A DNA stretch of 7,264 bases from an uncultured Eubacteriales bacterium (GCA_900542675.1 UQOT01000091.1:1-7264); one strand, 5' to 3'; positions 1-6,350 are shown, counted from the stretch's first letter. Numbers and translations are program-made. The notes: a model not told the origin generated them from the sequence alone.

Positions 1-755
1 GGACGCTGAGTCTTGGCGTTTATAATTATTCTTTCCGCCATTTTAAGGTCTGCATCGCTGTCGACATATACGTGACAGTTGCCGGTACCGGTTTCAATTG
101 CCGGAACCGTCGCATTTTCAACAACTGCCTTTATAAGTCCCGCGCCGCCTCTCGGAATAATAACATCAAGATACTCGTTAAGGCGCATGAGTGCGGTTGA
201 GCTCTCGCGCGTGGTGTTTTCAACAAGATTTACAGAACCGACAGGCAAGCCTGCTGCATATCCCGCCTCTTGCATAACACTTACTATTGCCATATTAGAA
301 TTAAAGGCTTCCTTTCCGCCCCTTAAAATTACCGCATTTCCGGATTTAATGCAAAGACCGGCAGCATCGGCGGTAACATTCGGGCGAGCTTCATATATAA
401 TTCCTATAACTCCGAGAGGAACTCGTATTTTTGTGATTTTAAGTCCGTTCGGACGCTTTATACCTGTTACGGTTTCGCCAATCGGGTCGGGCAGAGCCGC
501 AATCTGTCTTAAACCTTCCGCTATCCCTTCAATTCGCTCAGGCGTTAGAGTAAGACGGTCAATCAACCCCTCGGGCATATTATTACTTCTGCCGTTTTGT
601 ATGTCCTTATTATTTTCACTGATTATATAATCGGATTTTTGTATCAAAGCATCGGCAATGGCGAGCAATGCCTTATTCTTGATATCGGTTGAAAGAGCAG
701 CCAAAACGTACGAAGCCTCTTTTGCCAGCTTACCCTTTTCATTGAGTTCCTGCAT
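1..755 (-). CDS. proA: Gamma-glutamyl phosphate reductase (N-terminal part, cut by window edge)
   Basis: ProA reduces gamma-glutamyl phosphate to glutamate semialdehyde with NADPH, the second step of proline synthesis, in the cytoplasm. The 251 visible residues carry family blocks of this aldehyde-dehydrogenase-fold enzyme: VPLGVIGIIYEARPNVT (112-128), KSGNAVILRGGKEA (137-150), IPRGGAGLI (200-208) and ETGTGNCHVYVD (221-232). The reading frame leaves the window at NAKTQR, just before where the family has its catalytic cysteine (TQRPSVCNA), so the active site lies outside. Family length is about 415 residues, so roughly 60% is seen. The ATG at 753-755 is chosen because GAGGTGA (761-767) sits 5 nt upstream. 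proB is not upstream; tatD is there, divergent. Identity is very likely; intactness of the C-terminus cannot be judged. Confidence 0.95.
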   Translation of the reverse strand, partial: MQELNEKGKLAKEASYVLAALSTDIKNKALLAIADALIQKSDYIISENNKDIQNGRSNNMPEGLIDRLTLTPERIEGIAEGLRQIAALPDPIGETVTGIKRPNGLKITKIRVPLGVIGIIYEARPNVTADAAGLCIKSGNAVILRGGKEAFNSNMAIVSVMQEAGYAAGLPVGSVNLVENTTRESSTALMRLNEYLDVIIPRGGAGLIKAVVENATVPAIETGTGNCHVYVDSDADLKMAERIIINAKTQR

Positions 756-797
756 AAATATCACCTCAAAATACAAATTAATATTTGCAAAATATAT

Positions 798-826
798 TTG
801 ATTATACCACAAGAATATGCTATAAT
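798..826 (+). promoter_or_regulatory. Sigma-A type promoter for tatD-xth
   Basis: TTGATT (798-803) and a consensus TATAAT (821-826) are 17 nt apart, with extended -10 TGC at 818-820. Predicted start is near 833, about 40 nt before the tatD ATG. It occupies the same 32 bp as the proA promoter, in mirror orientation. Confidence 0.8.
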
Positions 827-829
827 CAA
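801..829 (-). promoter_or_regulatory. Sigma-A type promoter for proA
   Basis: On the minus strand TTGATT (824-829) and TATAAT (801-806) are separated by exactly 17 nt, with an extended TGG before the -10. Predicted transcription start is near 794, giving a leader of about 40 nt. The -35 overlaps the -10 of the tatD promoter on the other strand. Seen in sequence; activity is inferred. Confidence 0.75.
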
Positions 830-872
830 GTAAAATAATAATTTGATTGACGTTTAAGGGAGATATTGAATT

Positions 873-1643
873 ATGAAGCTATTTGATACACACGCTCACT
901 TAGATGATGAGCAATTCGATATTGACAGAGAGCAGATAATTTCACTTATGAATGAAAACAGAGTCCTTAGAATTATGGAAGTCGGTTCAGACCTTAAATC
1001 CTCCGAAAAAGCAATAGATATCGCCGAAAAGCATAATTTTATTTATTGCTCTGTCGGTATACATCCCGAGTTTGCCGAAACTGTAACAGACAAAGATTTA
1101 GACAGCGTGCGCAGACTTGCACAGTCCTCAGAAAAAGTTAAGGCAATAGGCGAAATAGGCATTGACTATCATTATAACGACTGCGCATCGCGCGAAAAAC
1201 AAATCGCGTGCTTTGCAAATCAAATTGACATAGCGAAAGAGCTTGATTTGCCGATAATTGTTCACGACAGAGACTCGAAAGGCGATGCGCTGAAAGTATT
1301 AAAAGACAAGCAGGTCTCAAACGGTGTGGTGCACTGCTTTTCCGGCAGCGCCGAAACCGCTAAAATTCTTGTAAATATGGGACTTATGATTTCATTTACG
1401 GGCGTAATTACATTTAAAAATGCACGCAAAGCAATCGAAGCGCTGAAGGTAATACCGATAGATAGGCTTATGATTGAAACTGACAGTCCGTATATGGCGC
1501 CTGAGCCATACAGAGGCAGGCGCAATGACAGCAGATATGTGAAATATGTTGCTCAAAGAATGGCGGAAGTAAAAGGAATGGATTTTGAAGAACTATGTAA
1601 TATAACATATGAAAACGGCAAAAAATTCTTTAAAATAGATTAA
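873..1643 (+). CDS. tatD: TatD family metal-dependent deoxyribonuclease
   Basis: A 256-residue TIM-barrel metallohydrolase of the TatD family, whose members act as Mg2+-dependent 3'-5' exonucleases in DNA repair and DNA fragment clearance. The metal ligands expected for the family are visible: HAH at 7-9, GEIGIDYH with E94, VHDRDSKGD with H131, GVVHCFSG with H154, and IETDSPYMAP with D204. The C-terminal RGRRNDSRYV block is also typical. Length matches the usual 255-260. The ATG is preceded by AAGGGAG (856-862) with a 10-nt spacer and by a good promoter. xth follows after 17 nt, so the two are probably one transcript for DNA nucleases. The family assignment is firm; the in vivo substrate is not shown by sequence. 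Confidence 0.96.
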   Translation: MKLFDTHAHLDDEQFDIDREQIISLMNENRVLRIMEVGSDLKSSEKAIDIAEKHNFIYCSVGIHPEFAETVTDKDLDSVRRLAQSSEKVKAIGEIGIDYHYNDCASREKQIACFANQIDIAKELDLPIIVHDRDSKGDALKVLKDKQVSNGVVHCFSGSAETAKILVNMGLMISFTGVITFKNARKAIEALKVIPIDRLMIETDSPYMAPEPYRGRRNDSRYVKYVAQRMAEVKGMDFEELCNITYENGKKFFKID

Positions 1644-1660
1644 ATTAGGAGTATCTTATT

Positions 1661-2422
1661 ATGACAAAAATGATTTCATGGAACGTAAACGGGCTGCGCG
1701 CCTGTGTTCAAAAGGGATTTAAAGATTACTTTAAACAGGCCGATGCGGATATATTCTGCATTCAGGAAACCAAACTGCAGGAAGGTCAAATCGACCTTTC
1801 CGATATACTCGACGGCTATTATGATTTTTGGAACTATGCCGAAAAAAAAGGCTATTCGGGCGTTGCTATGTTTACAAAAAAAGAACCGCTTTCAATAAAA
1901 TTAGGTATGGGAATTCCCGAGCACGATACGGAAGGACGTCTTATAACCGCCGAGTTCGAGAATTACTACCTGATAACCTGCTACACTCCAAATTCGCAAA
2001 ACGAGCTTAAACGCCTCGATTATCGTATGGAGTGGGAAAAAGCTTTCAGGAATTATATACTTAACCTTGAAAAAGACAAGCCCGTTATATTATGCGGCGA
2101 CCTGAATGTAGCGCATAATGAAATTGACCTAAAAAACCCGAAAACAAATCGCAAGAATGCCGGATTTTCCGATGAAGAACGCGCAAAAATGACCGAGCTT
2201 TTAGAAAGCGGATATACCTATACATTCAGATATTTTTATCCAAATGCCGAAGGAGAATATTCCTGGTGGTCATACCGCTTTAAGGCGCGCGAAAAGAATG
2301 CGGGATGGCGCATAGACTACTTTATAACATCGGAAAAGCTCAATGACAGACTCAAATCCGCATCAATACACAAAGATATTATGGGCTCCGACCATTGTCC
2401 GATTGAGCTTACGCTAATTTGA
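1661..2422 (+). CDS. xth: Exodeoxyribonuclease III / class II AP endonuclease
   Basis: This 253-residue cytoplasmic enzyme of the ExoIII/APE1 fold cuts DNA at abasic sites and degrades 3' ends during base-excision repair. The catalytic set is complete: N8 in SWNVNGLRA, E36 in CIQETKLQ, Y108 in CYTPNS, D147 and N149 in GDLNVAHNEIDL, D219 in WRIDYF, and the D244-H245 pair in SDHCPIEL near the C-terminus. The SWWSYR segment (201-206) is a further family mark. AGGAGT (1647-1652) precedes the ATG. It lies 17 nt after tatD and is probably cotranscribed. Its stop codon overlaps by 9 bp the 3' end of a convergent decayed reading frame, and no intrinsic terminator is visible downstream. In Bacillus the orthologue is called exoA. 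Confidence 0.96.
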   Translation: MTKMISWNVNGLRACVQKGFKDYFKQADADIFCIQETKLQEGQIDLSDILDGYYDFWNYAEKKGYSGVAMFTKKEPLSIKLGMGIPEHDTEGRLITAEFENYYLITCYTPNSQNELKRLDYRMEWEKAFRNYILNLEKDKPVILCGDLNVAHNEIDLKNPKTNRKNAGFSDEERAKMTELLESGYTYTFRYFYPNAEGEYSWWSYRFKAREKNAGWRIDYFITSEKLNDRLKSASIHKDIMGSDHCPIELTLI

Positions 2423-2751
2423 CGCTGCAATCTCGGACGCATTGAAGCAAAAACCTTCCCACACAAACACCCTTATGTTTTCATAATTAACATTCGAAAA
2501 GTCGAATACCTGCTGAACCTTTTCACCCGGCTGAGCGCTAAGCTCAATGCTTGGAGCTGCGCTTGATGCAGTGCCGTCATCAGTAACTGTCAAACATACT
2601 TTGCGTTCTACTTTGCCGTTTTCCGTATCAGCTTTAATGGTTATATTATAAACTCCCGGCTCTATAATAACCGGATTATCTGTTTCAAGCAATCCGCTGA
2701 CATTTGATACCGTATATCACAGCCGTTATTCAGCGTCGCGGGCGCAATATT
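2414..2751 (-). pseudogene. Decayed 3' remnant of a probable secreted beta-sandwich protein
   Basis: The 335-nt gap between yraN and xth is filled by one minus-strand frame that ends at TAG (2414-2416). It reads GVYNITIKADTENGKVERKV, then CLTVTDDGTASS, and closes with YENIRVFVWEGF. Alternating polar and hydrophobic residues and the T/V/N-rich composition look like an Ig-like or carbohydrate-protein type extracellular domain; the end resembles the V-FVW tail of repeat-rich Clostridia surface proteins (recognition from memory, not a search). In frame, a stop lies 8 codons before the TTG at 2690-2692, and no Shine-Dalgarno or ATG start is seen. The preceding segment APATLNNGCDIRY continues sensibly only in the neighbouring frame, so a frameshift near 2710 is likely. 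I read this as a 5'-truncated, frameshifted relic; a short expressed 92-residue protein is less likely. Confidence 0.5.
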
Positions 2752-2757
2752 TTATTA

Positions 2758-3150
2758 TTATGTAGTAAATTCGGATAAATCAAAAAACGCATTTTCAATA
2801 TGATTAATTTCAGCGGTAACGGGAGCTCCGCCGCTTATTTTATAATATACTTCGATTACGTCAAATCTGATTTGGCTTTCCGAAGGATTTTCAAATATAA
2901 ATTGCTTAGCGGTCCCAACAAGTCTTTTGAGCTTTGTTTTCCCTATGCTCTCCGAGGCAAATCCGTACATTTTGTTTTTGCGCGTTTTGACTTCAGCAAA
3001 TATAATTGTGTCCGATTTTATATCGTATGCAATTATATCAAGCTCGCCGTGGGTACCAAAATAGTTTCTTGCGAGTATTTTATAATTTTTGCTTTGCAAA
3101 TATTCTGCTGCCGCGTCCTCACCGAAGCTACCGATTGTTTTTTTATTCAT
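2758..3150 (-). CDS. yraN: YraN/UPF0102 family protein with endonuclease-like fold
   Basis: A 130-residue protein of the UPF0102 (YraN) family, which is predicted to have a PD-(D/E)XK nuclease-like fold but has no firmly settled role. Visible core: GSFGEDAAAEYLQ (7-19) with its N-terminal Glu, GELDIIAYD around 36-44, and IIFAEVKTRKN around 50-60, giving the spaced E, D and E-x-K set of the fold. Length matches the usual 115-130. The ATG lies 3 nt after the rnhB stop, and its GGAG (3157-3160) is inside the last rnhB codons, so translation is probably coupled. rnhB-yraN adjacency is common in Firmicutes. The gene ends in three tandem in-frame TAA codons (2752-2760). Family is sure, biochemical function is inferred. 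Confidence 0.92.
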   Translation of the reverse strand: MNKKTIGSFGEDAAAEYLQSKNYKILARNYFGTHGELDIIAYDIKSDTIIFAEVKTRKNKMYGFASESIGKTKLKRLVGTAKQFIFENPSESQIRFDVIEVYYKISGGAPVTAEINHIENAFFDLSEFTT

Positions 3151-3153
3151 ACA

Positions 3154-3774
3154 CTACTCCAATCCCAAAACTTTTTTGGTAATGAATGTCTTTCTGTGAA
3201 TAGGCAAAAGACCGTATTCGCGTATCGCTTCCATATGCTTTTTGGTGCAATAACCCTTATGACTTTCAAAACCGTATTCGGGATATTTTTCTGCGAGTGA
3301 CACCATAAACCGGTCACGCGTGACCTTTGCAAGTATCGAAGCTGCGGCTATGGTTTGTGAGGCTGCATCGCCTTTTTTTATGTACATACTTTTTATTCCG
3401 TCAAAATCGATATTATCACTGCCATCAACAATCAGTATTTCGGGCTTAATTTTAAGGTCATTTACCGCACTCTGCATAGCGAGATGAGTGGCGTTTCGGA
3501 TATTGATTTTGTCGATAACATCTTCGGATACAAACTTTACTGAGTACGCCACTGCCTTTTCTTTAATTACTTCAAAGAGCATTTCGCGTTTCTTTTCAGA
3601 AAGCTTTTTCGAGTCGTTAACCCCTTCGATTACAAGACCGTTTGGCAGAATGACAGCGGAGGCGCAGACCGGCCCTGCAAGCGGGCCGCGGCCGACCTCA
3701 TCAATTCCGCAAATCAGCTTATATCCGGCGGATATAAGCTCTTTTTCATATTTAAGCATATCTATAATTTCCAT
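3154..3774 (-). CDS. rnhB: Ribonuclease HII
   Basis: RNase HII cuts the RNA strand of RNA-DNA hybrids and removes single ribonucleotides left in DNA. The 206 residues include the signature ICGIDEVGRGPLAGPV (21-36) with acidic pair D25-E26, NDSKKLS (53-59), LIVDGSD with D117, and KGDAASQTIAAASILAKVTR (134-153 region), which supplies the remaining acidic residues and the conserved AAASI helix. SHKGYCTKKH (171-180) is the usual C-terminal block. It is a compact member, shorter than the about 255-residue Bacillus protein. The start is the first ATG, 14 nt after the ylqF stop; AGGAG (3786-3790) overlaps that stop. A second GGAG only 2 nt from the ATG is too close to act. The gene belongs to the ylqF-rnhB-yraN run. 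Confidence 0.96.
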   Translation of the reverse strand: MEIIDMLKYEKELISAGYKLICGIDEVGRGPLAGPVCASAVILPNGLVIEGVNDSKKLSEKKREMLFEVIKEKAVAYSVKFVSEDVIDKINIRNATHLAMQSAVNDLKIKPEILIVDGSDNIDFDGIKSMYIKKGDAASQTIAAASILAKVTRDRFMVSLAEKYPEYGFESHKGYCTKKHMEAIREYGLLPIHRKTFITKKVLGLE

Positions 3775-3788
3775 AACTCCAATATCTC

Positions 3789-4670
3789 CTAATTCTCAGT
3801 CGGTGCTTCCAGCGTAATTCTGCCGAGCGCGGCGCTTCTGAAATCGTTTAAAACAATATTTGCAGCTCTGAATGTGTCTATTTCGCCGCCTGAAATTACG
3901 CAGCCCCGCTTTTTTCCAATTTCAGTGAGTAGCTCATACTTGCTGAGCTCTATTGCGCTGCCATCGAGCTTATATGAGGAAATCAGATTATCCGCGTAGT
4001 TATCTTTTAAAAATCCCAACAGCTCGTACGCTAAATCCTCAATATCTAAAATTTCGTCTTTAATACCGCCTGTAAAAGCGATTTTTCTGCCGACGTCCTC
4101 ACTCTCAAACTTTGGCCAAAGTATACCCGGTGTATCCAAAAGCTCATACTTCCCGGCAATTCTAATCCACTGCTTGGTCTGAGTGATACCGGGTCTGTCT
4201 CCTGTTTTGGCTGCGCTGCGTCCTGAGAGCCTATTTATAAACGACGATTTGCCGACATTCGGTATGCCGATAACCATCATTTTAACCGCGTGACGTTGTA
4301 TTCCGCGCAGTTCATCGCGCTTAAATTTGTCCGCCAGTACTATGTTAATGGCTTTATCAAGAGAGCTTTTAAGCCCCTTGCCCGACTGACTGTCGGCAGG
4401 TATAGCGGTAATGCCTTTTGACTTAAAGTAGTTCAGCCATTTCTGAGTCGCGACCGAGTCGGCGATATCCGCTTTGTTCAATACAACAATTCTCGGTTTG
4501 CCGGAAATTATCTTATCGATGTCCGGGTTGCGCGATGAAAGCGGCAATCGTGCATCCACAAGCTCTATTATAAGCTCAACGAGTTTTAAATTTTCCTTAA
4601 TCATACGGCGTGTTTTTGCCATATGCCCCGGGAACCACTGGAGCTGATAACGATTATATGTTTCTGACAT
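3789..4670 (-). CDS. ylqF: Ribosome biogenesis GTPase YlqF/RbgA
   Basis: This 293-residue cytoplasmic GTPase acts late in assembly of the 50S ribosomal subunit. It shows the circularly permuted motif order of the family: G4 NKAD (65-68) first, then G1 GIPNVGKSS (135-143), G2 around T163, and G3 DTPG (179-182). The N-terminal WFPGHMAKT block (12-20) includes H16, at the place of the family's catalytic histidine. The C-terminal helical part (about 205-285) matches the RNA-binding end of RbgA, and length is close to the Bacillus 282. AAGGA (4680-4684) lies 9 nt before the ATG. A strong hairpin with a T-run separates it from lepB, leaving no room for a clear promoter, so expression probably depends on read-through. 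Location beside rplS fits its role in 50S maturation. Confidence 0.96.
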   Translation of the reverse strand: MSETYNRYQLQWFPGHMAKTRRMIKENLKLVELIIELVDARLPLSSRNPDIDKIISGKPRIVVLNKADIADSVATQKWLNYFKSKGITAIPADSQSGKGLKSSLDKAINIVLADKFKRDELRGIQRHAVKMMVIGIPNVGKSSFINRLSGRSAAKTGDRPGITQTKQWIRIAGKYELLDTPGILWPKFESEDVGRKIAFTGGIKDEILDIEDLAYELLGFLKDNYADNLISSYKLDGSAIELSKYELLTEIGKKRGCVISGGEIDTFRAANIVLNDFRSAALGRITLEAPTEN

Positions 4671-4687
4671 TTAATCACATCCTTCTT

Positions 4688-4721
4688 AAAATAAAAGGTA
4701 TTGCAATTTGCAATACCTTTT
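4688..4721 (-). terminator. Intrinsic terminator after lepB
   Basis: Arms 4710-4721 and 4693-4704 are perfect 12-bp complements around a 5-nt loop, and on the minus strand the stem runs into TTTTATTTT. It starts 5 nt after the lepB stop and ends about 18 nt before the ylqF start. The stem is AT-rich, so termination may be partial, which ylqF-rnhB-yraN expression would require. In the plus direction it also has a T-run but there is no gene to terminate. Confidence 0.75.
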
Positions 4722-4725
4722 TGTT

Positions 4726-5850
4726 TTATGCCGATATTTTAAAGTTCATACCTTCGCCTTCGATTAAATATGAAACATCATATGAAACCGAACCGAATTT
4801 CCCGAGCGGCCAAAATCTGAATACTGCGCCTCCAATGAGCTCATCCTTCGGAACTTGACCTATCATACGGCTGTCCTTGCTGTTGTTACGATTATCTCCC
4901 ATAACGAATATCTTGTCTTTTTCAACAACAATCGGCTTATCCTTGCTGTACTGACCGCTTGCAATAAGACTGTTGATATATTCACCCGATCTTGTTGTAG
5001 CGTCTTTAATATACGGCTCTTCAATTACTTCACCGTTTACATAAACGTCACCGTTTTCAAAGTCGATATATACCGTATCGCCTTCTGTTGCGATAACGCG
5101 CTTGATGTACGGTCTGTTCGGGTCAGATTCCGGTTTAAATATGACAACGTCACCTTTTTCGGGTGAATAGAAAAATCTGTTGACATACAGCCTGTCCTCG
5201 TTCTGGAGAGTGGGCTGCATAGATTCGCCCTGTACTTTAACAAGTGTAAATACGAAATTTCTTATAAGCAATGATACAACTACGGCTATGGCAATCGCTA
5301 TAACCCAATCTCTTAATTCTTTCATATAATTAACTTCCTTTTGCTTATTTTGCTTGTTCGGCTGCTTAGTTTGCCAGCTGTTAGGTCTTGAACTTTGCGG
5401 CCGTGCACGATTAACCCGCGTACTTTCAGTAGTTTTAGGCTCAGATATTTTAGGCATAATCTGAGTTTCACCCGATGAAATCGAGCGTCTCTGAGAAGGT
5501 TTACGGGATTTAGCCTCAGACGTATTTCTCGGCTGAGTCGCTCTTTTTGAAGGTGCGTCCGAGAATTTATGAAGTGCATCGGGTTCTTTTACGAATTCAT
5601 TTTTCAAAGATTCTTCTTTGAGTTTATTCTCCATTTCCTCCTGAGCTTTGAGCCGTGCCTGTCTGCGCGCTTTTGCTTCGGTTTCAAGCTGTACCTGCTG
5701 CTCAAGCTCACGCTGTCTTGCCGCACGTCTTAAACGTCTCTCCTCAATTTCGCGAAGCATTGAGTCTGCCTGAGCGTTTATTTCCTGCTTTGCCTTGCTT
5801 ATAGTCGGATTACTTTCGGCATCTGATTGCTTTTTGATATTTTCATCCAA
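4726..5850 (-). CDS. lepB: Signal peptidase I with long charged N-terminal extension
   Basis: LepB cleaves signal peptides from exported proteins on the outer face of the membrane. The C-terminal 199 residues are a complete Gram-positive type enzyme: one membrane segment (about 181-203, WVIAIAIAVVVSLLIRNFVF), nucleophile S210 in GESMQPTL, general-base K250 in YIKRVIATEGD, and GDNRNNSKDSR (318-328). Ahead of it lie 175 extra residues without hydrophobic segments: a charged, probably coiled-coil stretch (about 20-85, rich in E, R, Q, A) and a basic S/P/K/R/Q-rich linker (about 95-172), both cytoplasmic by topology. The long form must start at TTG (5848-5850), since an in-frame stop is two codons upstream; GGGGGTG (5857-5863) is its ribosome site. 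An internal ATG at 5323-5325 (residue 176) has a better site. Usual length is about 185. Confidence 0.93.
   Translation of the reverse strand: MDENIKKQSDAESNPTISKAKQEINAQADSMLREIEERRLRRAARQRELEQQVQLETEAKARRQARLKAQEEMENKLKEESLKNEFVKEPDALHKFSDAPSKRATQPRNTSEAKSRKPSQRRSISSGETQIMPKISEPKTTESTRVNRARPQSSRPNSWQTKQPNKQNKQKEVNYMKELRDWVIAIAIAVVVSLLIRNFVFTLVKVQGESMQPTLQNEDRLYVNRFFYSPEKGDVVIFKPESDPNRPYIKRVIATEGDTVYIDFENGDVYVNGEVIEEPYIKDATTRSGEYINSLIASGQYSKDKPIVVEKDKIFVMGDNRNNSKDSRMIGQVPKDELIGGAVFRFWPLGKFGSVSYDVSYLIEGEGMNFKISA
5323..5341 (-). promoter_or_regulatory. Internal ribosome site and ATG for a short signal peptidase
   Basis: AAGGAAG (5334-5340) lies 8 nt before an in-frame ATG (5323-5325) that begins MKELRDWVIAIAIAV, exactly where canonical signal peptidase I starts. 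A product from here would have 199 residues, with nucleophile S35 and lysine K75. The site falls inside codons K171-V173 of the long form. It is stronger than the TTG start of the long form, so two products, or mainly the short one, are plausible. Use of the site is inferred. Confidence 0.55.
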
Positions 5851-5875
5851 TTTTCACACCCCCAAAAGTATTGCG

Positions 5876-5914
5876 AAATGTTAAATAGTGGTGATTATAA
5901 ATAACCACCACTAT
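5876..5914 (-). terminator. Hairpin after rplS, weak terminator or attenuator
   Basis: A perfect 9-bp stem (5906-5914 with 5885-5893, ATAGTGGTG type arms) with a 12-nt loop follows the rplS stop by 13 nt. The minus-strand tail is TTTAACATTT, an interrupted T-run, so termination should be incomplete. It may lower lepB output relative to L19 or protect the rplS 3' end. Confidence 0.5.
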
Positions 5915-5927
5915 AACTCCCGTAAAA

Positions 5928-6272
5928 TTATTTAAGTCTCTCTTTAACTTTTGCAGCCTTACCGACTCTGTCACGGAGGTAGTAAAGCTTAGCACGTCTA
6001 ACCTTACCGTGTCTTACGACTTCAATACGTTCAATCTTGGGTGAGTTCATCGGGAAAGTTCTCTCAACACCGACGCCGTATGATAAACGTCTGACAGTGA
6101 AGGTTTCCTGAATACCGCCGTGATTTTTCTTAATAACGGTTCCTTCAAACATCTGAACTCTCTCTCTGTTACCTTCCTTAACCTTAACATAGATGCGCGC
6201 AGTGTCACCTATTTCAAGCTTCGGCAGGTCTGTTCTTAACTGCTCCTGTGTGATTTGCTGTAAAATGTCCAT
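5928..6272 (-). CDS. rplS: 50S ribosomal protein L19
   Basis: L19 sits at the interface of the 30S and 50S subunits. The 114 residues match the family from end to end: LPKLEIGDTARIYVKVKEG (17-35), RVQMFEGTVI (38-47), an ETFTVRRLSYGVGVERTFP segment (56-74), SPKIERIEVVRHGKVRRAKL (77-96) and the closing YYLRDRVGKAAKVKER. Length is the usual 113-120. AAAGGA (6282-6287) lies 9 nt before the ATG. It has its own promoter and a leader of about 72 nt with small hairpins, and is followed by a weak hairpin terminator before lepB. rplS next to lepB and ylqF is the common Clostridia order; trmD, its usual upstream partner, is not here. Confidence 0.98.
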   Translation of the reverse strand: MDILQQITQEQLRTDLPKLEIGDTARIYVKVKEGNRERVQMFEGTVIKKNHGGIQETFTVRRLSYGVGVERTFPMNSPKIERIEVVRHGKVRRAKLYYLRDRVGKAAKVKERLK

Positions 6273-6299
6273 TATAATAAATCCTTTCCTTCCTTAGAT

Positions 6300-6340
6300 A
6301 TTCTTACCGAAACGTAACTCAGCAGCGGACTATCCGTATT
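6300..6340 (-). ncRNA. Candidate L19 leader RNA structure
   Basis: The untranslated stretch between the predicted start (about 6344) and rplS holds two small hairpins on the minus strand: CGGA-TAG-TCCG (6326-6336) and TTAC-GTTTCG-GTAA (6304-6317), joined by GCTGCTGAG. Firmicute rplS genes are known to carry a short autoregulatory leader (Rfam L19_leader). Position and size fit, but I could not run a covariance model, so identity is tentative. Confidence 0.4.
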
Positions 6341-6350
6341 TAACTATGCT

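Larger units (their letters stand above)
798..829. repeat. 9-bp perfect inverted repeat forming the divergent promoter pair
   Basis: Arms TTGATTATA (798-806) and TATAATCAA (821-829) are exact reverse complements around a 14-nt centre. Each arm holds the -35 of one promoter overlapping the -10 of the other, so the symmetry itself creates both promoters. It could also serve as an operator for a dimeric regulator, but nothing in the sequence identifies one. Confidence 0.8.

Noticed and set aside
79..630. A 183-codon open frame on the plus strand
   Set aside because: It lies wholly antisense to proA, has no ribosome site, and its protein looks like reverse-strand translation of a conserved gene.
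2510..2580. GC-richer inverted repeats (GCTC/GAGC type) downstream of xth as a terminator
   Set aside because: Arms are only 4-6 bp, no T-run follows in either direction, and they lie inside the relic coding sequence.
2800..3300. A 166-codon open frame on the plus strand
   Set aside because: It is antisense to yraN and the end of rnhB, both clear family members, and its F/C/Y-rich product matches nothing recognisable.
5632..5640. Third possible lepB start at M73, just after an AGGAGG sequence
   Set aside because: The AGGAGG is only 2 nt from the ATG, too close for efficient initiation, and it is explained by Gln-Glu-Glu codons in the charged repeat region.
5802..5846. Short out-of-frame ATG frame of 15 codons overlapping the lepB TTG start, possible leader peptide
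   Set aside because: The ATG begins 4 nt inside the lepB start region, but the product has no codon-run or attenuator logic and no downstream alternative hairpins.
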